Position numbers and translations under genes: made by a program. The notes beneath the pieces were generated by a model that worked only from the letters and a program-made list of their open reading frames with translations, had not been told where the DNA came from and made no database searches. This document shows positions 1-8,848 of a stretch of DNA of 64,000 nucleotides, in pieces. The stretch is from Deltaproteobacteria bacterium (GTDB lineage Bacteria > Myxococcota_A > Polyangia > HGW-17). Within the stretch, counting starts at the first letter, position 1. Every line of letters begins with the position of its first letter. The DNA lies in contig JAFGWM010000011.1 in the NCBI GenBank assembly GCA_016937155.1, positions 57,732 to 121,731 of the forward strand, in the 5' to 3' direction.

Positions 1-82
1 AATTTACCAAAAGTATGACTTGAATCAGAGGGTTTCTTATGGCAAGCTGACTGCAATTGGAACCATGACTCAGGAGATACAA

Positions 83-1492
83 ATGTTTGAAGATCGTAAA
101 GAAGCAGAATTATTTGCCAAAAAAGAAAATGTTAAATGGATTGATATTAAATTCTCTGATTTTGAAGGAAACTGGCGGCATGTGACTCTTCCTTCAACAG
201 ACCATACATGGGATCTTTTTGAGAAATCAGGGGTGGGTTTTGATGCATCAAGCGTTAAACTTCAGCCCCTGGAAAAAGCTGATATGGTTTTAAAACCTAT
301 CTGGGATACGGCGTTTCTAGATCCTTTTTTCCCATCAAAGACCCTGAGTTTTATAAGTGAGGCAAGAGATATAAAGACTGATGAGCCATCGCCTTTTGAT
401 CCCAGAAATAAAGTAAAAAAAGCCCTGGAACTGGGTAAGAAACTGGGTATTTTTGATGAAGCTCTCTTTGCCCCCGAATATGAATTTTATGTTTTCAAAA
501 GTGTAACCTTTAACAGGCGCGATCTTGGTATGGGATATACGGTGAAGCCACTGACTGATCAGGAGGACAGTAATGGTCTGTATTTACAGGCTCATCAGGG
601 GTATCATGCTCTTCCTCCCTTTGATAAACACCTTGAGTATCGTATTCGTACAGCTGAAATACTTGAGGAACTTGGAATTCCTGTTCATTATCATCACCAT
701 GAAGTTGGCGGTAGCGGACAGGGAGAATTCGAGGTTTCTTTAACTCCAGTTGTAAAAGCCGGTGACCATGCCATGATGGTAAAGTATGTGGCCAGACAGA
801 TGGCACAGAAAATGGGTGTAAGTGTCACATTTATGCCTAAACCAATAGATAAGCATCCCGGAAGTGGTCTGCACTGTCACCAGACCCTGATGAAGGATTC
901 AAAAAATCTTTTCTATAGAGTTGATGGTTATAGCGGACTCAGTGATATGGCTCTGAACTATATTGCCGGAATTTTGGATAATGGCAGTGCTCTTTTGGCT
1001 CTGACAAATCCCAGCCAGAACAGTTATAGAAGACTCATCCCCGGTTATGAAGCTCCCACCAAAGCGTTTTTCAGTCCGGGAAACAGAAGTGCCGCAATAA
1101 GAATTCCAACATATGCCAATAATCCTGATGAGCAGAGGATTGAGTTTAGATCACCTGACGCAACAAGTAATCCTTATCTTCTTTTAGCCGGACAGTTAAT
1201 GGCTGGTATTGATGGAATAGCAGAGAAAAAAGATCCGACAGCGCTAGGGTTCGGGCCAATTGAAGAGAATATTTTCACCTGGAGTGATGAAAAACTAAAA
1301 ACGCTGAAATCTCTCCCGACATCACTGGATGAAGCTCTTGATGCTCTTGATTCCAGACCGGAATTTCTTCTGAGGGGAAATGTTTTTTCAACTGAATTTG
1401 TGGAAAAGTGGATAAAAATAAAACGTGAAGAAGCTCTGGTTTTCAGAGGTGTGCCTCATCCTTTTGAGATAGAGATGTACTATGGGGTCTGA
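83..1492 (+). CDS. glnA: Type I glutamine synthetase
   Basis: Makes glutamine from glutamate, ammonia and ATP in the cytoplasm. The protein is 469 aa, the normal GSI length. The ATP-binding motif KPIDKHPGSGLHCHQTL and the following NSYRRLIPGYEAP are both present, and it ends in the usual HPFEIEMYYGV. I place the start at ATG 83: AGGAG lies at 71-75 with a 7-base spacer, and the N-terminus then matches the family. In-frame TTG 20 and ATG 65 have poorer sites. Aligned without gaps to the E. coli C-terminus, the adenylylation tyrosine (Tyr397 in E. coli) is Phe398 here (ENIFTWSDE), so GlnE-type control at this site looks impossible. The next gene starts 3 bases downstream, suggesting co-transcription. 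Confidence 0.96.
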   Translation: MFEDRKEAELFAKKENVKWIDIKFSDFEGNWRHVTLPSTDHTWDLFEKSGVGFDASSVKLQPLEKADMVLKPIWDTAFLDPFFPSKTLSFISEARDIKTDEPSPFDPRNKVKKALELGKKLGIFDEALFAPEYEFYVFKSVTFNRRDLGMGYTVKPLTDQEDSNGLYLQAHQGYHALPPFDKHLEYRIRTAEILEELGIPVHYHHHEVGGSGQGEFEVSLTPVVKAGDHAMMVKYVARQMAQKMGVSVTFMPKPIDKHPGSGLHCHQTLMKDSKNLFYRVDGYSGLSDMALNYIAGILDNGSALLALTNPSQNSYRRLIPGYEAPTKAFFSPGNRSAAIRIPTYANNPDEQRIEFRSPDATSNPYLLLAGQLMAGIDGIAEKKDPTALGFGPIEENIFTWSDEKLKTLKSLPTSLDEALDALDSRPEFLLRGNVFSTEFVEKWIKIKREEALVFRGVPHPFEIEMYYGV

Positions 1493-1495
1493 TAC

Positions 1496-4400
1496 ATGAA
1501 AAAAAAGAAAAAGGTTAACTCCCGGGGAAATATTCATTCATCCGGGAATCCTGAAGGGGAGTCATCGGAAAATATAATATATGAAAAGGATGACAGCTTT
1601 GGGGTGAATTTTATTCAAAAGTGGATATCTCCTGATAGATTTTTTCAGACCATGATGCTTCTGGGGATACTCGGTGTAATCAGCGGGGCAATTTTGGGTT
1701 TCAGCCCGAAAACCGGATATTTTTTTACAACACTGATATCATTGATTTTCAGTTCTGCAGTTTCTTTTATTTTCAATCCGGGGATATTCCATATCACTAA
1801 ACTTAAAAATTCCGGTTCTTCTGAGTATTATTTTGGAATTCTTACATTAATTTCATTTTTCATTTTTGAGTATTTTTTCACTGGAATCTCTATTTCCGGA
1901 AATACTGTTTTCCATTTTGTTTTTTACTCAATTTTTCAGGGATTTTTCTTCTCGCTTTATAAAACCGGAAAATCAAAATATATTGATTATGTGGTGATAC
2001 TGTCTGTTCTGACAGCAGTACTGACTTTTTCCTTTGGTATGGTGCATGAGTACCGCTATACAAGACTTTTTGTTGTACCTAAAATTATTGCTGTGTTTCC
2101 TTTTGCATCTCTGGTTGCAGCTTCCATCGCCATTGTCATATGGAAGGACAAAAAAAGACTGGAGATTTTAAAAAATCCTATTGTGATCCTTTTTGTTTTA
2201 ACATTTGGATACGGTATTATTAATGTTCTGACATCCACAGTTCCTGGGATTTCCTTTTTCGGCAGTATTATCAGGCAAATGGGTTATATTACCGTAGTCG
2301 CACTCGGTTTAACCGCGGTTGCTCTGGCTCTATGGATAAGAGGTGATTTTCAACGGGCTGAAAAGTTTTTACTTTTCATGATGTTTATGGGTATAGTCGT
2401 CAGCCTCAGAGCTTTTTACGAGGTTACAGATCCTATGGGAACCAGTGTAAGACCAAGCGGTTTTACCGGTAATCCGGATTTTTATGGAAGTAATCTACTG
2501 TTTTTCTCCCTAATTTCCTGGGTATTTTATTTTCGTACACAAAAAAGAATAATTGCCGGATTTGCTGGTTTAGCATGGATTGCTTCTTTTTTTGCACTTG
2601 TGCTGTCCCAGACCAGAGGTGCATGGGCGGGTCTCGGAATAGCATCCTTTATAGGAATGTTTGTTTTCAGATCCAGTAGAGAAGTGGATGTTAAAGAACT
2701 GAGACTGAGAGCCATTTATCTGTTGGTATTTACCGGGATATCTTTTCTGCTGTTCAAGGTTTTTATCAGCACAGCATTGCCTGAAACACAGAAACTTGCC
2801 CATGCTGTCTCTGATCTGAGAGACAGAGCAACGGGAAATTCATTTTTTGTACTGATGGCATATTCCCCCCTTCTTTTTAAAGCCGGTCTGGATCTTTTTG
2901 AGACAAAAATTGCCAAATTTAAATTCACCGGAGTGATAGTTCTTCTTTCGGGTCTGATTTTACTTGTTCCGGCATCGAGACATCCCGTTATAAAACAGGT
3001 TTCAAAGGCGGTGAGACTGAAAAAGCTACTTGATCCTGTTCATGGGGAAGCAAGGTTTAAACTGTGGAAAGATACGATACCCATGATCAGTGATAACCTT
3101 TTAAAGGGTACCGGACGTGAAACCTACAGGATAAATTTCCTTAAATATAAAACCTACAAACTGGCAATCAAGGATCCCGGAGTTAACTATAGAAGTTCAC
3201 ATAATATCTATCTGGATTATCTTGTTATGGAGGGTCTTACTGGATTTCTGATTTATCTTTCAATACTAATAACAGCTCTTCTGATAGGTTTGAAATTTTC
3301 CCGATCATCATCTTCTGGAGCTGCCACTGTTGCTATGGCTGGAGTTTTGTGTATTACAGGATATGCAGGTCACAGTCTTTTTATTTATGATGTGATTCCC
3401 ACGCTGGCATTTTATTTTCTGATTACCGGTATGATGGGAGGACTTATGTTTCGGAAAAATGACGAAACTGCTTTGGAAAATTCAGCATGGGGAATGAAAG
3501 ATATTTCTGTTGTGAGCACTTTTGCCCTGATTTTTCTGGTTCTGATGTCTATAGTAGTTCCATGGCTGATATCTCATCACACTGCGGATCGACTCAACAG
3601 TCGAAATCTGGCTCTGCAGGCTTCAATCAAAGTTTACATAGCAAATATGAATGAGTTCAGGAATGCTGAGAAGGAAATAGATATTCTGGAAAAAAAGAGC
3701 CAGATGTTTGAGCAGGGGAACAGAAATCCTGGAATTATAAGGAGTCTGGCTCATTATCTTAAAATCAGACCTGAACTTGTCAAAAAATCACCCAAAAGGG
3801 TTATCAGTGCTGTTAAACGTATTATAACCAGAAACAGAACCGATATTGATGACAAAAAAACCACTTATATGCTGAAGAATCAAAATAAGGTTGGAGAAAC
3901 CTGTAAGGAGATGATGGCAAATGCTGAGATAATAGTGAGAGATGGGCCGAAAATGGGCTATCATCCCTATATTGCCGGGCATACACTTCAGACAATTATT
4001 CAGGTTCCGTCACATGCCAGAGGTGGTATTTCCATAGAAAAACTTATGGATTTTATTGTTGATGCAAGTAAAAAAGGAATAAAAAATAATACGAATCCTG
4101 AAAGTGCATGGTCAAGACTTTCCAGCGCATATTACGCAAGGGGAACCCAGCATCTTCGGATGGGAAGACTACCTCAGGCATGGAATGATTTTAAAAATGC
4201 TCTGAAATCAATAGAGGAATCTATTTCATATGATCGCTGGTACTATGATACTCACCGTATCAGGGCGATTTTCATGCTTGATCGTTTTTGTGACGTTGAT
4301 GAAGCTGAAAAAGAATTGAAAACCGTTTCTTCTATTGCTCTGGGAACATCTCACGGTGGTACAAGAAGGAACCTGTTTTCCTTTCTTCCTCTTTATCTGA

Positions 4401-4741
4401 AACTTACGAATTCTTTTCACGAGAAGGCTGCTGCTGAAGCAGGAGAAGAAAGAGCCAGACTTGTAAAAAGAACCGCCCGCTCTCTCATGATGATGGCAGA
4501 GATCGAGAAGGAAAAAAGAAAAGAAATAATGAAGAGGAAACCCGAAGAAAGCACTATGAGCAGGGAAATAATTTCACGAATGGATGAAATTATAGCTTCA
4601 ATGAAAAATGTCATTGCCGGAAGAGGTAACATGGAAAACATCGCTGCATCTCTGGCTAACTTCCAGGGAGGACGCATTTCACGTGTTTATTCCAGCTGTA
4701 TCAGGAGTAAAAAACAGATGGAACAGGCCGGAAAGGAATAA
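1496..4741 (+). CDS. O-antigen ligase/polymerase-like (Wzy_C) membrane protein with large soluble C-terminus
   Basis: Probable inner-membrane glycan polymerase or ligase. After a short basic N-terminus it has about a dozen hydrophobic helices up to residue ~690. Between them lies a Wzy_C-like core: QTRGAWAGLG, then a loop with LLKGTGRETYRINFLKYKT and SSHNIYLDYLVMEGLTGFLIY. The remaining ~390 residues are soluble, helical and charged, and include a TPR-like stretch (QAWNDFKNALKSIEESI). At 1081 aa it is roughly twice a plain O-antigen ligase because of this tail. It starts 3 bases after glnA, and its 3' end overlaps only the ribosome-binding region of purA. No glycosyltransferase or other polysaccharide gene is nearby, so the substrate cannot be named. 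Confidence 0.75.
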   Translation: MKKKKKVNSRGNIHSSGNPEGESSENIIYEKDDSFGVNFIQKWISPDRFFQTMMLLGILGVISGAILGFSPKTGYFFTTLISLIFSSAVSFIFNPGIFHITKLKNSGSSEYYFGILTLISFFIFEYFFTGISISGNTVFHFVFYSIFQGFFFSLYKTGKSKYIDYVVILSVLTAVLTFSFGMVHEYRYTRLFVVPKIIAVFPFASLVAASIAIVIWKDKKRLEILKNPIVILFVLTFGYGIINVLTSTVPGISFFGSIIRQMGYITVVALGLTAVALALWIRGDFQRAEKFLLFMMFMGIVVSLRAFYEVTDPMGTSVRPSGFTGNPDFYGSNLLFFSLISWVFYFRTQKRIIAGFAGLAWIASFFALVLSQTRGAWAGLGIASFIGMFVFRSSREVDVKELRLRAIYLLVFTGISFLLFKVFISTALPETQKLAHAVSDLRDRATGNSFFVLMAYSPLLFKAGLDLFETKIAKFKFTGVIVLLSGLILLVPASRHPVIKQVSKAVRLKKLLDPVHGEARFKLWKDTIPMISDNLLKGTGRETYRINFLKYKTYKLAIKDPGVNYRSSHNIYLDYLVMEGLTGFLIYLSILITALLIGLKFSRSSSSGAATVAMAGVLCITGYAGHSLFIYDVIPTLAFYFLITGMMGGLMFRKNDETALENSAWGMKDISVVSTFALIFLVLMSIVVPWLISHHTADRLNSRNLALQASIKVYIANMNEFRNAEKEIDILEKKSQMFEQGNRNPGIIRSLAHYLKIRPELVKKSPKRVISAVKRIITRNRTDIDDKKTTYMLKNQNKVGETCKEMMANAEIIVRDGPKMGYHPYIAGHTLQTIIQVPSHARGGISIEKLMDFIVDASKKGIKNNTNPESAWSRLSSAYYARGTQHLRMGRLPQAWNDFKNALKSIEESISYDRWYYDTHRIRAIFMLDRFCDVDEAEKELKTVSSIALGTSHGGTRRNLFSFLPLYLKLTNSFHEKAAAEAGEERARLVKRTARSLMMMAEIEKEKRKEIMKRKPEESTMSREIISRMDEIIASMKNVIAGRGNMENIAASLANFQGGRISRVYSSCIRSKKQMEQAGKE

Positions 4742-4745
4742 ATCT

Positions 4746-6008
4746 GTGAGTACAAAAATTGCACTGGGGCTTCAATGGGGTGATGAAGGTAAAGGAAAAA
4801 TAATTGATTTTCTTTCAGAAGATGTTGATCTTGTAGTTAGAGCTGCAGGAGGAGCAAATGCAGGCCATACAATCAAAGCCGGGGGTATAAAATATGTTCT
4901 TCATCTTATTCCGTCGGGAATTGTACATCCTGATGTGAGATGTCTGCTTGGTTCCGGAATGGTAATTGATCCTGATTCATTACTGGATGAAGTACTTTCT
5001 CTTGAAAAATCAGGAATAAGTGATGTTAGAACCAGAACAGGAATTTCCGGTGGTGCTCATCTTATTTTATCGTGGCACACGGAAGTTGAGAAAAACAGGG
5101 AAAATTCTTCAAGACCTGTGGGTACCACACTACGGGGGATTGGCCCATGCTATGAATCAAGGGCATCCAGATATGGTATACCCGTATCTTATTTAAAATA
5201 TCCTGATCTACTTGGAGAAGCATTAAACGATCTTTATCATAGTATGGATATCAGGTCTGAAATTAATCCTGAACTGATGAAAAAAACACTTCTGGAAAAT
5301 CATTCCTGGATTATTCCCATGATCTGTGATGTGAGTCTGGAAGTACATAATGCCCAAAAAAATAACATGAGGATACTGATGGAGGGAGCACAAGGTGTTT
5401 TACTGGATGGAGTTCACGGAACATATCCCTACGTTACTTCATCTCAGACTGTTACCGGTGGAATTTATTCGGGTGTAGGAGTTGGTCCTCAGGATGATGA
5501 TTGTGTCATTGGTATTGTAAAAGCTTATACAACAAGAGTGGGGAATGGACCCTTTCCAACAGAGCTTAAGGATTCCATGGGAGAGTTTATTGCCAGAGCA
5601 GGAAATGAATTTGGAGCCACCACCGGAAGACCAAGAAGATGCGGGTGGCTTGATATGGTTGCATTGCGATATGCAGTAAGAATAACAGGTGTAAAAAAAC
5701 TTGCTCTCACAAAGGTGGATGTTCTTGATGGTCTGGATGATGTATTCATCTGTAATTCCTATAAAAACGATAAGGGTGATACTATTACTGATTTCCCTCC
5801 CTCTGGAGTTGAACTTGATAAGATGACACCGGTGTATGAATCATTTTCAGGATGGGAAAGTTCAGGGATTAATAATATTTCAGAGAACCTTTATTCATAC
5901 ATCAGGACAATTGAGGATTTGTCAGGAGTTGAAGTTTCCATTATTTCCTTCGGACCTGATAGACTTGAAACTGTATTAAGGGAAGATTTTTCAGGATTCC
6001 TGAGATAA
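4746..6008 (+). CDS. purA: Adenylosuccinate synthetase
   Basis: Catalyses the GTP-dependent joining of IMP and aspartate to adenylosuccinate, the first committed step to AMP. The start is GTG 4746, with AAGGAA at 4733-4738 seven bases upstream. The product (420 aa, normal length) then begins with the family signature LQWGDEGKGK followed by AGGANAGHTI. Other hallmarks are GTTLRGIGPCYESRASRYG, TSSQTVTGGIYSGVGVGP and GATTGRPRRCGWLD. The reading frame is open far upstream, but those codons overlap the preceding gene and do not match PurA. It lies 4 bases after the O-antigen ligase-like gene, so it is probably in the same transcript. Confidence 0.96.
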   Translation: MSTKIALGLQWGDEGKGKIIDFLSEDVDLVVRAAGGANAGHTIKAGGIKYVLHLIPSGIVHPDVRCLLGSGMVIDPDSLLDEVLSLEKSGISDVRTRTGISGGAHLILSWHTEVEKNRENSSRPVGTTLRGIGPCYESRASRYGIPVSYLKYPDLLGEALNDLYHSMDIRSEINPELMKKTLLENHSWIIPMICDVSLEVHNAQKNNMRILMEGAQGVLLDGVHGTYPYVTSSQTVTGGIYSGVGVGPQDDDCVIGIVKAYTTRVGNGPFPTELKDSMGEFIARAGNEFGATTGRPRRCGWLDMVALRYAVRITGVKKLALTKVDVLDGLDDVFICNSYKNDKGDTITDFPPSGVELDKMTPVYESFSGWESSGINNISENLYSYIRTIEDLSGVEVSIISFGPDRLETVLREDFSGFLR

Positions 6009-6035
6009 TTCATATAATAATTCCATGATGATTGT

Positions 6036-6063
6036 TTGACATTTGAAAAAAGGTTATTACTAG
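6036..6063 (+). promoter_or_regulatory. Candidate sigma70-type promoter before lgt
   Basis: A perfect -35 hexamer TTGACA (6036-6041) is followed 16 bases later by a weak -10, TACTAG (6058-6063). It lies in the 93-base gap between purA and lgt, 39 bases before the lgt start. The -10 matches only three of six consensus positions, so this is tentative. Confidence 0.33.
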
Positions 6064-6101
6064 GTAGTGTGTCCTTTTTCAATAAAGGACGGGAGGTGCT
6101 T

Positions 6102-7010
6102 GTGAGTTTTACCTGGGATATTAATCCGGAAATTTTTAGACTGGGACCGCTGGCTGTAAGATATTACGGACTGCTGTTTGTTGGTGTATTCCTTGGCGGT
6201 TTTTATTTTCTTCGATGGCAGATGATGCGTGTTGGATGGAAAGAAGAGGACGTAAGTGATTTTATCATTCCCGGGATGCTTGCGGTTATACTTGGTGCCA
6301 GATTAGGCCATGTGTTTTTCTATGAGCCAGGGTATTACCTGAGTCATCCTGCTCAGATTATTCAATTCTGGAAAGGTGGACTGGCAAGCCATGGAGCGAC
6401 TCTGGGTCTTATTGTTGCGATTATTTACTATGCAATGCGCAAGAAGATATCAATAGCTGAAGTTGCTGACAGGTTCAGTTTCAGTGCAGCACTTGGTGCA
6501 ACACTTGTACGACTTGGAAATTTCTTTAATTCTGAGATTGTGGGCAGAGTTACCGGAGGCAGTTGGGGTGTAAGATTTCCCAGAAGTCACGAGGATAGAG
6601 CCCTGGCATTTGCCAATCAGGAAGTTCCCCTCAGGCATCCTTCTCAACTTTATGAGGCTCTTATGGGGGCAGCCATAATACTGGTACTTTATCTGACGGA
6701 TAAAGCACTTGGGGAAAAAAGACCTCGCGGCCTACTGGGTGCCATGTTTCTGAGTCTGTATTTTACTGCCAGATTTATAGTTGAGTTTTTCAAGGAATAT
6801 CAAACTGGACTTAAGGAGCATCATCTGCTCACCATGGGTCAGGTTTTAAGTATTCCACTGGCTCTTGCAGGATATATCTGGCTTTTTATTGCCATAAAAC
6901 AGAACAAACCCGCTCAGAGCCGTGTTCCATATTCCGAGGAGAAAGCTACTGTATCGAAGTCAAAACCAGGATCAGGTAAAAATTCTGGAAAGCGTAAAAA
7001 GAGGAAATGA
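6102..7010 (+). CDS. lgt: Prolipoprotein diacylglyceryl transferase
   Basis: Inner-membrane enzyme that transfers diacylglycerol from phosphatidylglycerol to the lipobox cysteine of prolipoproteins. The start is GTG 6102 with GGGAGG at 6091-6096. The product is 302 aa with about seven membrane helices. It carries the Lgt signature RLGNFFNSEIVG, the upstream GGLASHGATLG loop with its histidine, RHPSQLYEA, and a late ARFIVEFFKEYQ containing the conserved arginine. The C-terminus is a Lys/Arg/Ser-rich tail of ~30 residues beyond the usual end. The stop overlaps the next start as ATGA. The window encodes many predicted lipoproteins, which fits the presence of this enzyme. Confidence 0.95.
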   Translation: MSFTWDINPEIFRLGPLAVRYYGLLFVGVFLGGFYFLRWQMMRVGWKEEDVSDFIIPGMLAVILGARLGHVFFYEPGYYLSHPAQIIQFWKGGLASHGATLGLIVAIIYYAMRKKISIAEVADRFSFSAALGATLVRLGNFFNSEIVGRVTGGSWGVRFPRSHEDRALAFANQEVPLRHPSQLYEALMGAAIILVLYLTDKALGEKRPRGLLGAMFLSLYFTARFIVEFFKEYQTGLKEHHLLTMGQVLSIPLALAGYIWLFIAIKQNKPAQSRVPYSEEKATVSKSKPGSGKNSGKRKKRK

Positions 7011-8047
7011 GGTATTTTTTCATTCTTTTTCTGTTTATAAGTTGCTCAACGCAGACTGAAAAGGATATTTCTCTCAGGGTAAAAGGTGGAGGAACTGATA
7101 TTTCCTTTGGAAAGATATATCAGACTCTGTCCCTTCTGAGATTTTACTACGAAAAAAGCGATTTGACAGAAAGAGCAGGATACGTGGTACTGGCACACGC
7201 CATTTCCACATTTTATGGATATCCTTATGATGAAACCAGATATGGCGAGGAAAAATTTATCAGAGCTCAGTGCACAAGGATGGGATTTAAAGTCAAAACC
7301 GTTCACGAATGTGTCGGAAAATTATCCAGAGATATTGTTACTCAGAGTCAGGGATTTTTAAAAACATACAGTGGAGTTCAGAGGCTTAAAAAAAATTCTG
7401 GTGACCTGAAAAAAGAATTTCTGGATATTCTTGAAATCAGAATGTCAGAGCCGCATGAACCCATCAGAGCGGGACTGTTTGAGGGTGAGCGATTCAATTT
7501 CAGTTCATTATCAGGAAAACTTTTCTATCGAATTCCTGATGGTTCAATAATGATTCTGGATCATGGCAGGATTACGGTGGGTAATATGGAAAAGCTGCCT
7601 ATGGAAAGCTTTCATGTCACTGAAACGTTGAGTCGTGCTTCCAATCTGGAAGAAGGTGCCATGCTGACTCTCATATTGAGAAAAAGTGAAGACTTTGAAA
7701 ATATTATAAAACTTCTTGAGATATCAGCTGCATCCAGTGTCAGAAAAATGGTGATCTGGGGGACTGATGGGAACAGCAGTGCCGGCCTCAAAATTAATAT
7801 TGGGGTAATTTCTCCCGGAATTTTATGCAGTAAAAGCGGAATATGCAGTACCTCAAACGGGAAAAGTGTGGATGTAAAAAAATTCCGAACTTTTGAGGAT
7901 GCTGTTAAAACAGCGGTTAAAGTAAATAATGATTATCCAGAGATACTTGTCAGCATAAAAAAAGAAAAGAAATCAGATATAGATCTTCCTGAACTGGAGG
8001 AGTTATTGAATAATAAACCTGCTAATCTGGATATTAAAAAATTTTAA
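7007..8047 (+). CDS. Predicted lipoprotein of unknown function
   Basis: Not recognised. 346 aa, starting with a short hydrophobic signal and a plausible lipobox (LFISC, Cys at about residue 13), so probably lipidated by the lgt product encoded immediately upstream. It shares a 4-base ATGA overlap with lgt, which implies translational coupling. The middle has alternating beta/alpha character with two well separated cysteines, and the end is charged (KKEKKSDIDLPELEELLNN). No catalytic motif is visible. Confidence 0.7.
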   Translation: MRYFFILFLFISCSTQTEKDISLRVKGGGTDISFGKIYQTLSLLRFYYEKSDLTERAGYVVLAHAISTFYGYPYDETRYGEEKFIRAQCTRMGFKVKTVHECVGKLSRDIVTQSQGFLKTYSGVQRLKKNSGDLKKEFLDILEIRMSEPHEPIRAGLFEGERFNFSSLSGKLFYRIPDGSIMILDHGRITVGNMEKLPMESFHVTETLSRASNLEEGAMLTLILRKSEDFENIIKLLEISAASSVRKMVIWGTDGNSSAGLKINIGVISPGILCSKSGICSTSNGKSVDVKKFRTFEDAVKTAVKVNNDYPEILVSIKKEKKSDIDLPELEELLNNKPANLDIKKF

Positions 8048-8069
8048 TCCAGAGAACTGAAGGAGTAAT

Positions 8070-8759
8070 ATGAAGATTCACACCGGTGTAAGTACATTTC
8101 CTAAATATCTGAAAAAAATTAAGCAGGTATGCGATGTTGCCGAACTTGAATCGTTTTTTAACACAAAGCCTAGAAAGTCAACACTTGAAAACTGGAGGAA
8201 TACAATGGGAAAAAAATTCCGATTTGTTATTCCTGCTCCCCTGGCTTTGACAGATCCCACCTGGAAAAAGGATACAGCAACATTCTGGAGGGAAGGTGCT
8301 CAGGGATTCGCTCCAGGAAGTGAAACAGATTTTATCGGTAAAACCCTCTGGAAGTCTGCAGGACTTCTTCAGTCCATCACCTTTCTTTTTGTTACACCAC
8401 CTTCTTTTCGTCCAACAGCTGATAACCGGGATCGTATCATGGATTTTTTTCAACCTTTCCTTCAGAAAAATCAGCGGATAATTTGGGAACCACAAGGATT
8501 GTGGGACATTGAAGGTCTTCTTAAAAAAACTTCTAATACGGGTATTACAATCTCTCAGAATCCTTTATCTGATGATTTTATCCAGACTGATGAAGATTTC
8601 CGATATTTCAGAATTGAAAGTCATGCCAGTGCTAATGTCATAAGAGAGGACAATATAGAAAGAATACTGGATGCATGTGAGGGGTCCAAAAGATCCTTTG
8701 TTATATTTAAAACTTCCATGCCGTTAAGGGATGCCAGTATTTTCTCCACATATCTATGA
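8070..8759 (+). CDS. DUF72 (YecE-like) family protein
   Basis: Resembles the DUF72/YecE family, which has a TIM-barrel fold and no established reaction. At 229 aa it is slightly short for the family. Family-like landmarks are the N-terminal HTGVSTFPKYL, the strand KKFRFVIPAP followed by LALTDPTW, a long central segment ending IIWEPQGLWD where members carry an EFR-H-like strand, and a late YFRIES strand. GGAG lies five bases before ATG 8070. It follows the lipoprotein by 22 bases and probably ends the lgt transcript. The assignment rests on the motif layout rather than on catalytic residues. Confidence 0.65.
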   Translation: MKIHTGVSTFPKYLKKIKQVCDVAELESFFNTKPRKSTLENWRNTMGKKFRFVIPAPLALTDPTWKKDTATFWREGAQGFAPGSETDFIGKTLWKSAGLLQSITFLFVTPPSFRPTADNRDRIMDFFQPFLQKNQRIIWEPQGLWDIEGLLKKTSNTGITISQNPLSDDFIQTDEDFRYFRIESHASANVIREDNIERILDACEGSKRSFVIFKTSMPLRDASIFSTYL

Positions 8760-8770
8760 TTTTCTTCAGC

Positions 8771-8799
8771 TTGACAAAAAATAAAAATTCTAATAACTT
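8771..8799 (+). promoter_or_regulatory. Candidate sigma70-type promoter for the Lys-rich lipoprotein
   Basis: TTGACA (8771-8776), a 17-base spacer and TAACTT (8794-8799) precede the AGGAG/ATG of the following gene by about 40 bases. The -35 is perfect and the -10 is weak (three of six). Confidence 0.38.
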
Positions 8800-8848
8800 C
8801 TTTCGCTTAACAAACCTGACGTTAGTTTCAGGTATCAGGAGAAAAATT

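Noticed and set aside
20..82. A longer glnA reading frame starting at TTG 20 or ATG 65.
   Set aside because: Those codons lack a good Shine-Dalgarno and do not resemble GS N-termini; ATG 83 has AGGAG at correct spacing.
4608..4745. Extended purA frame beginning inside the preceding gene.
   Set aside because: The upstream part overlaps the O-antigen ligase-like gene and has no PurA similarity; the GDEGKGK motif is at the correct distance from GTG 4746.
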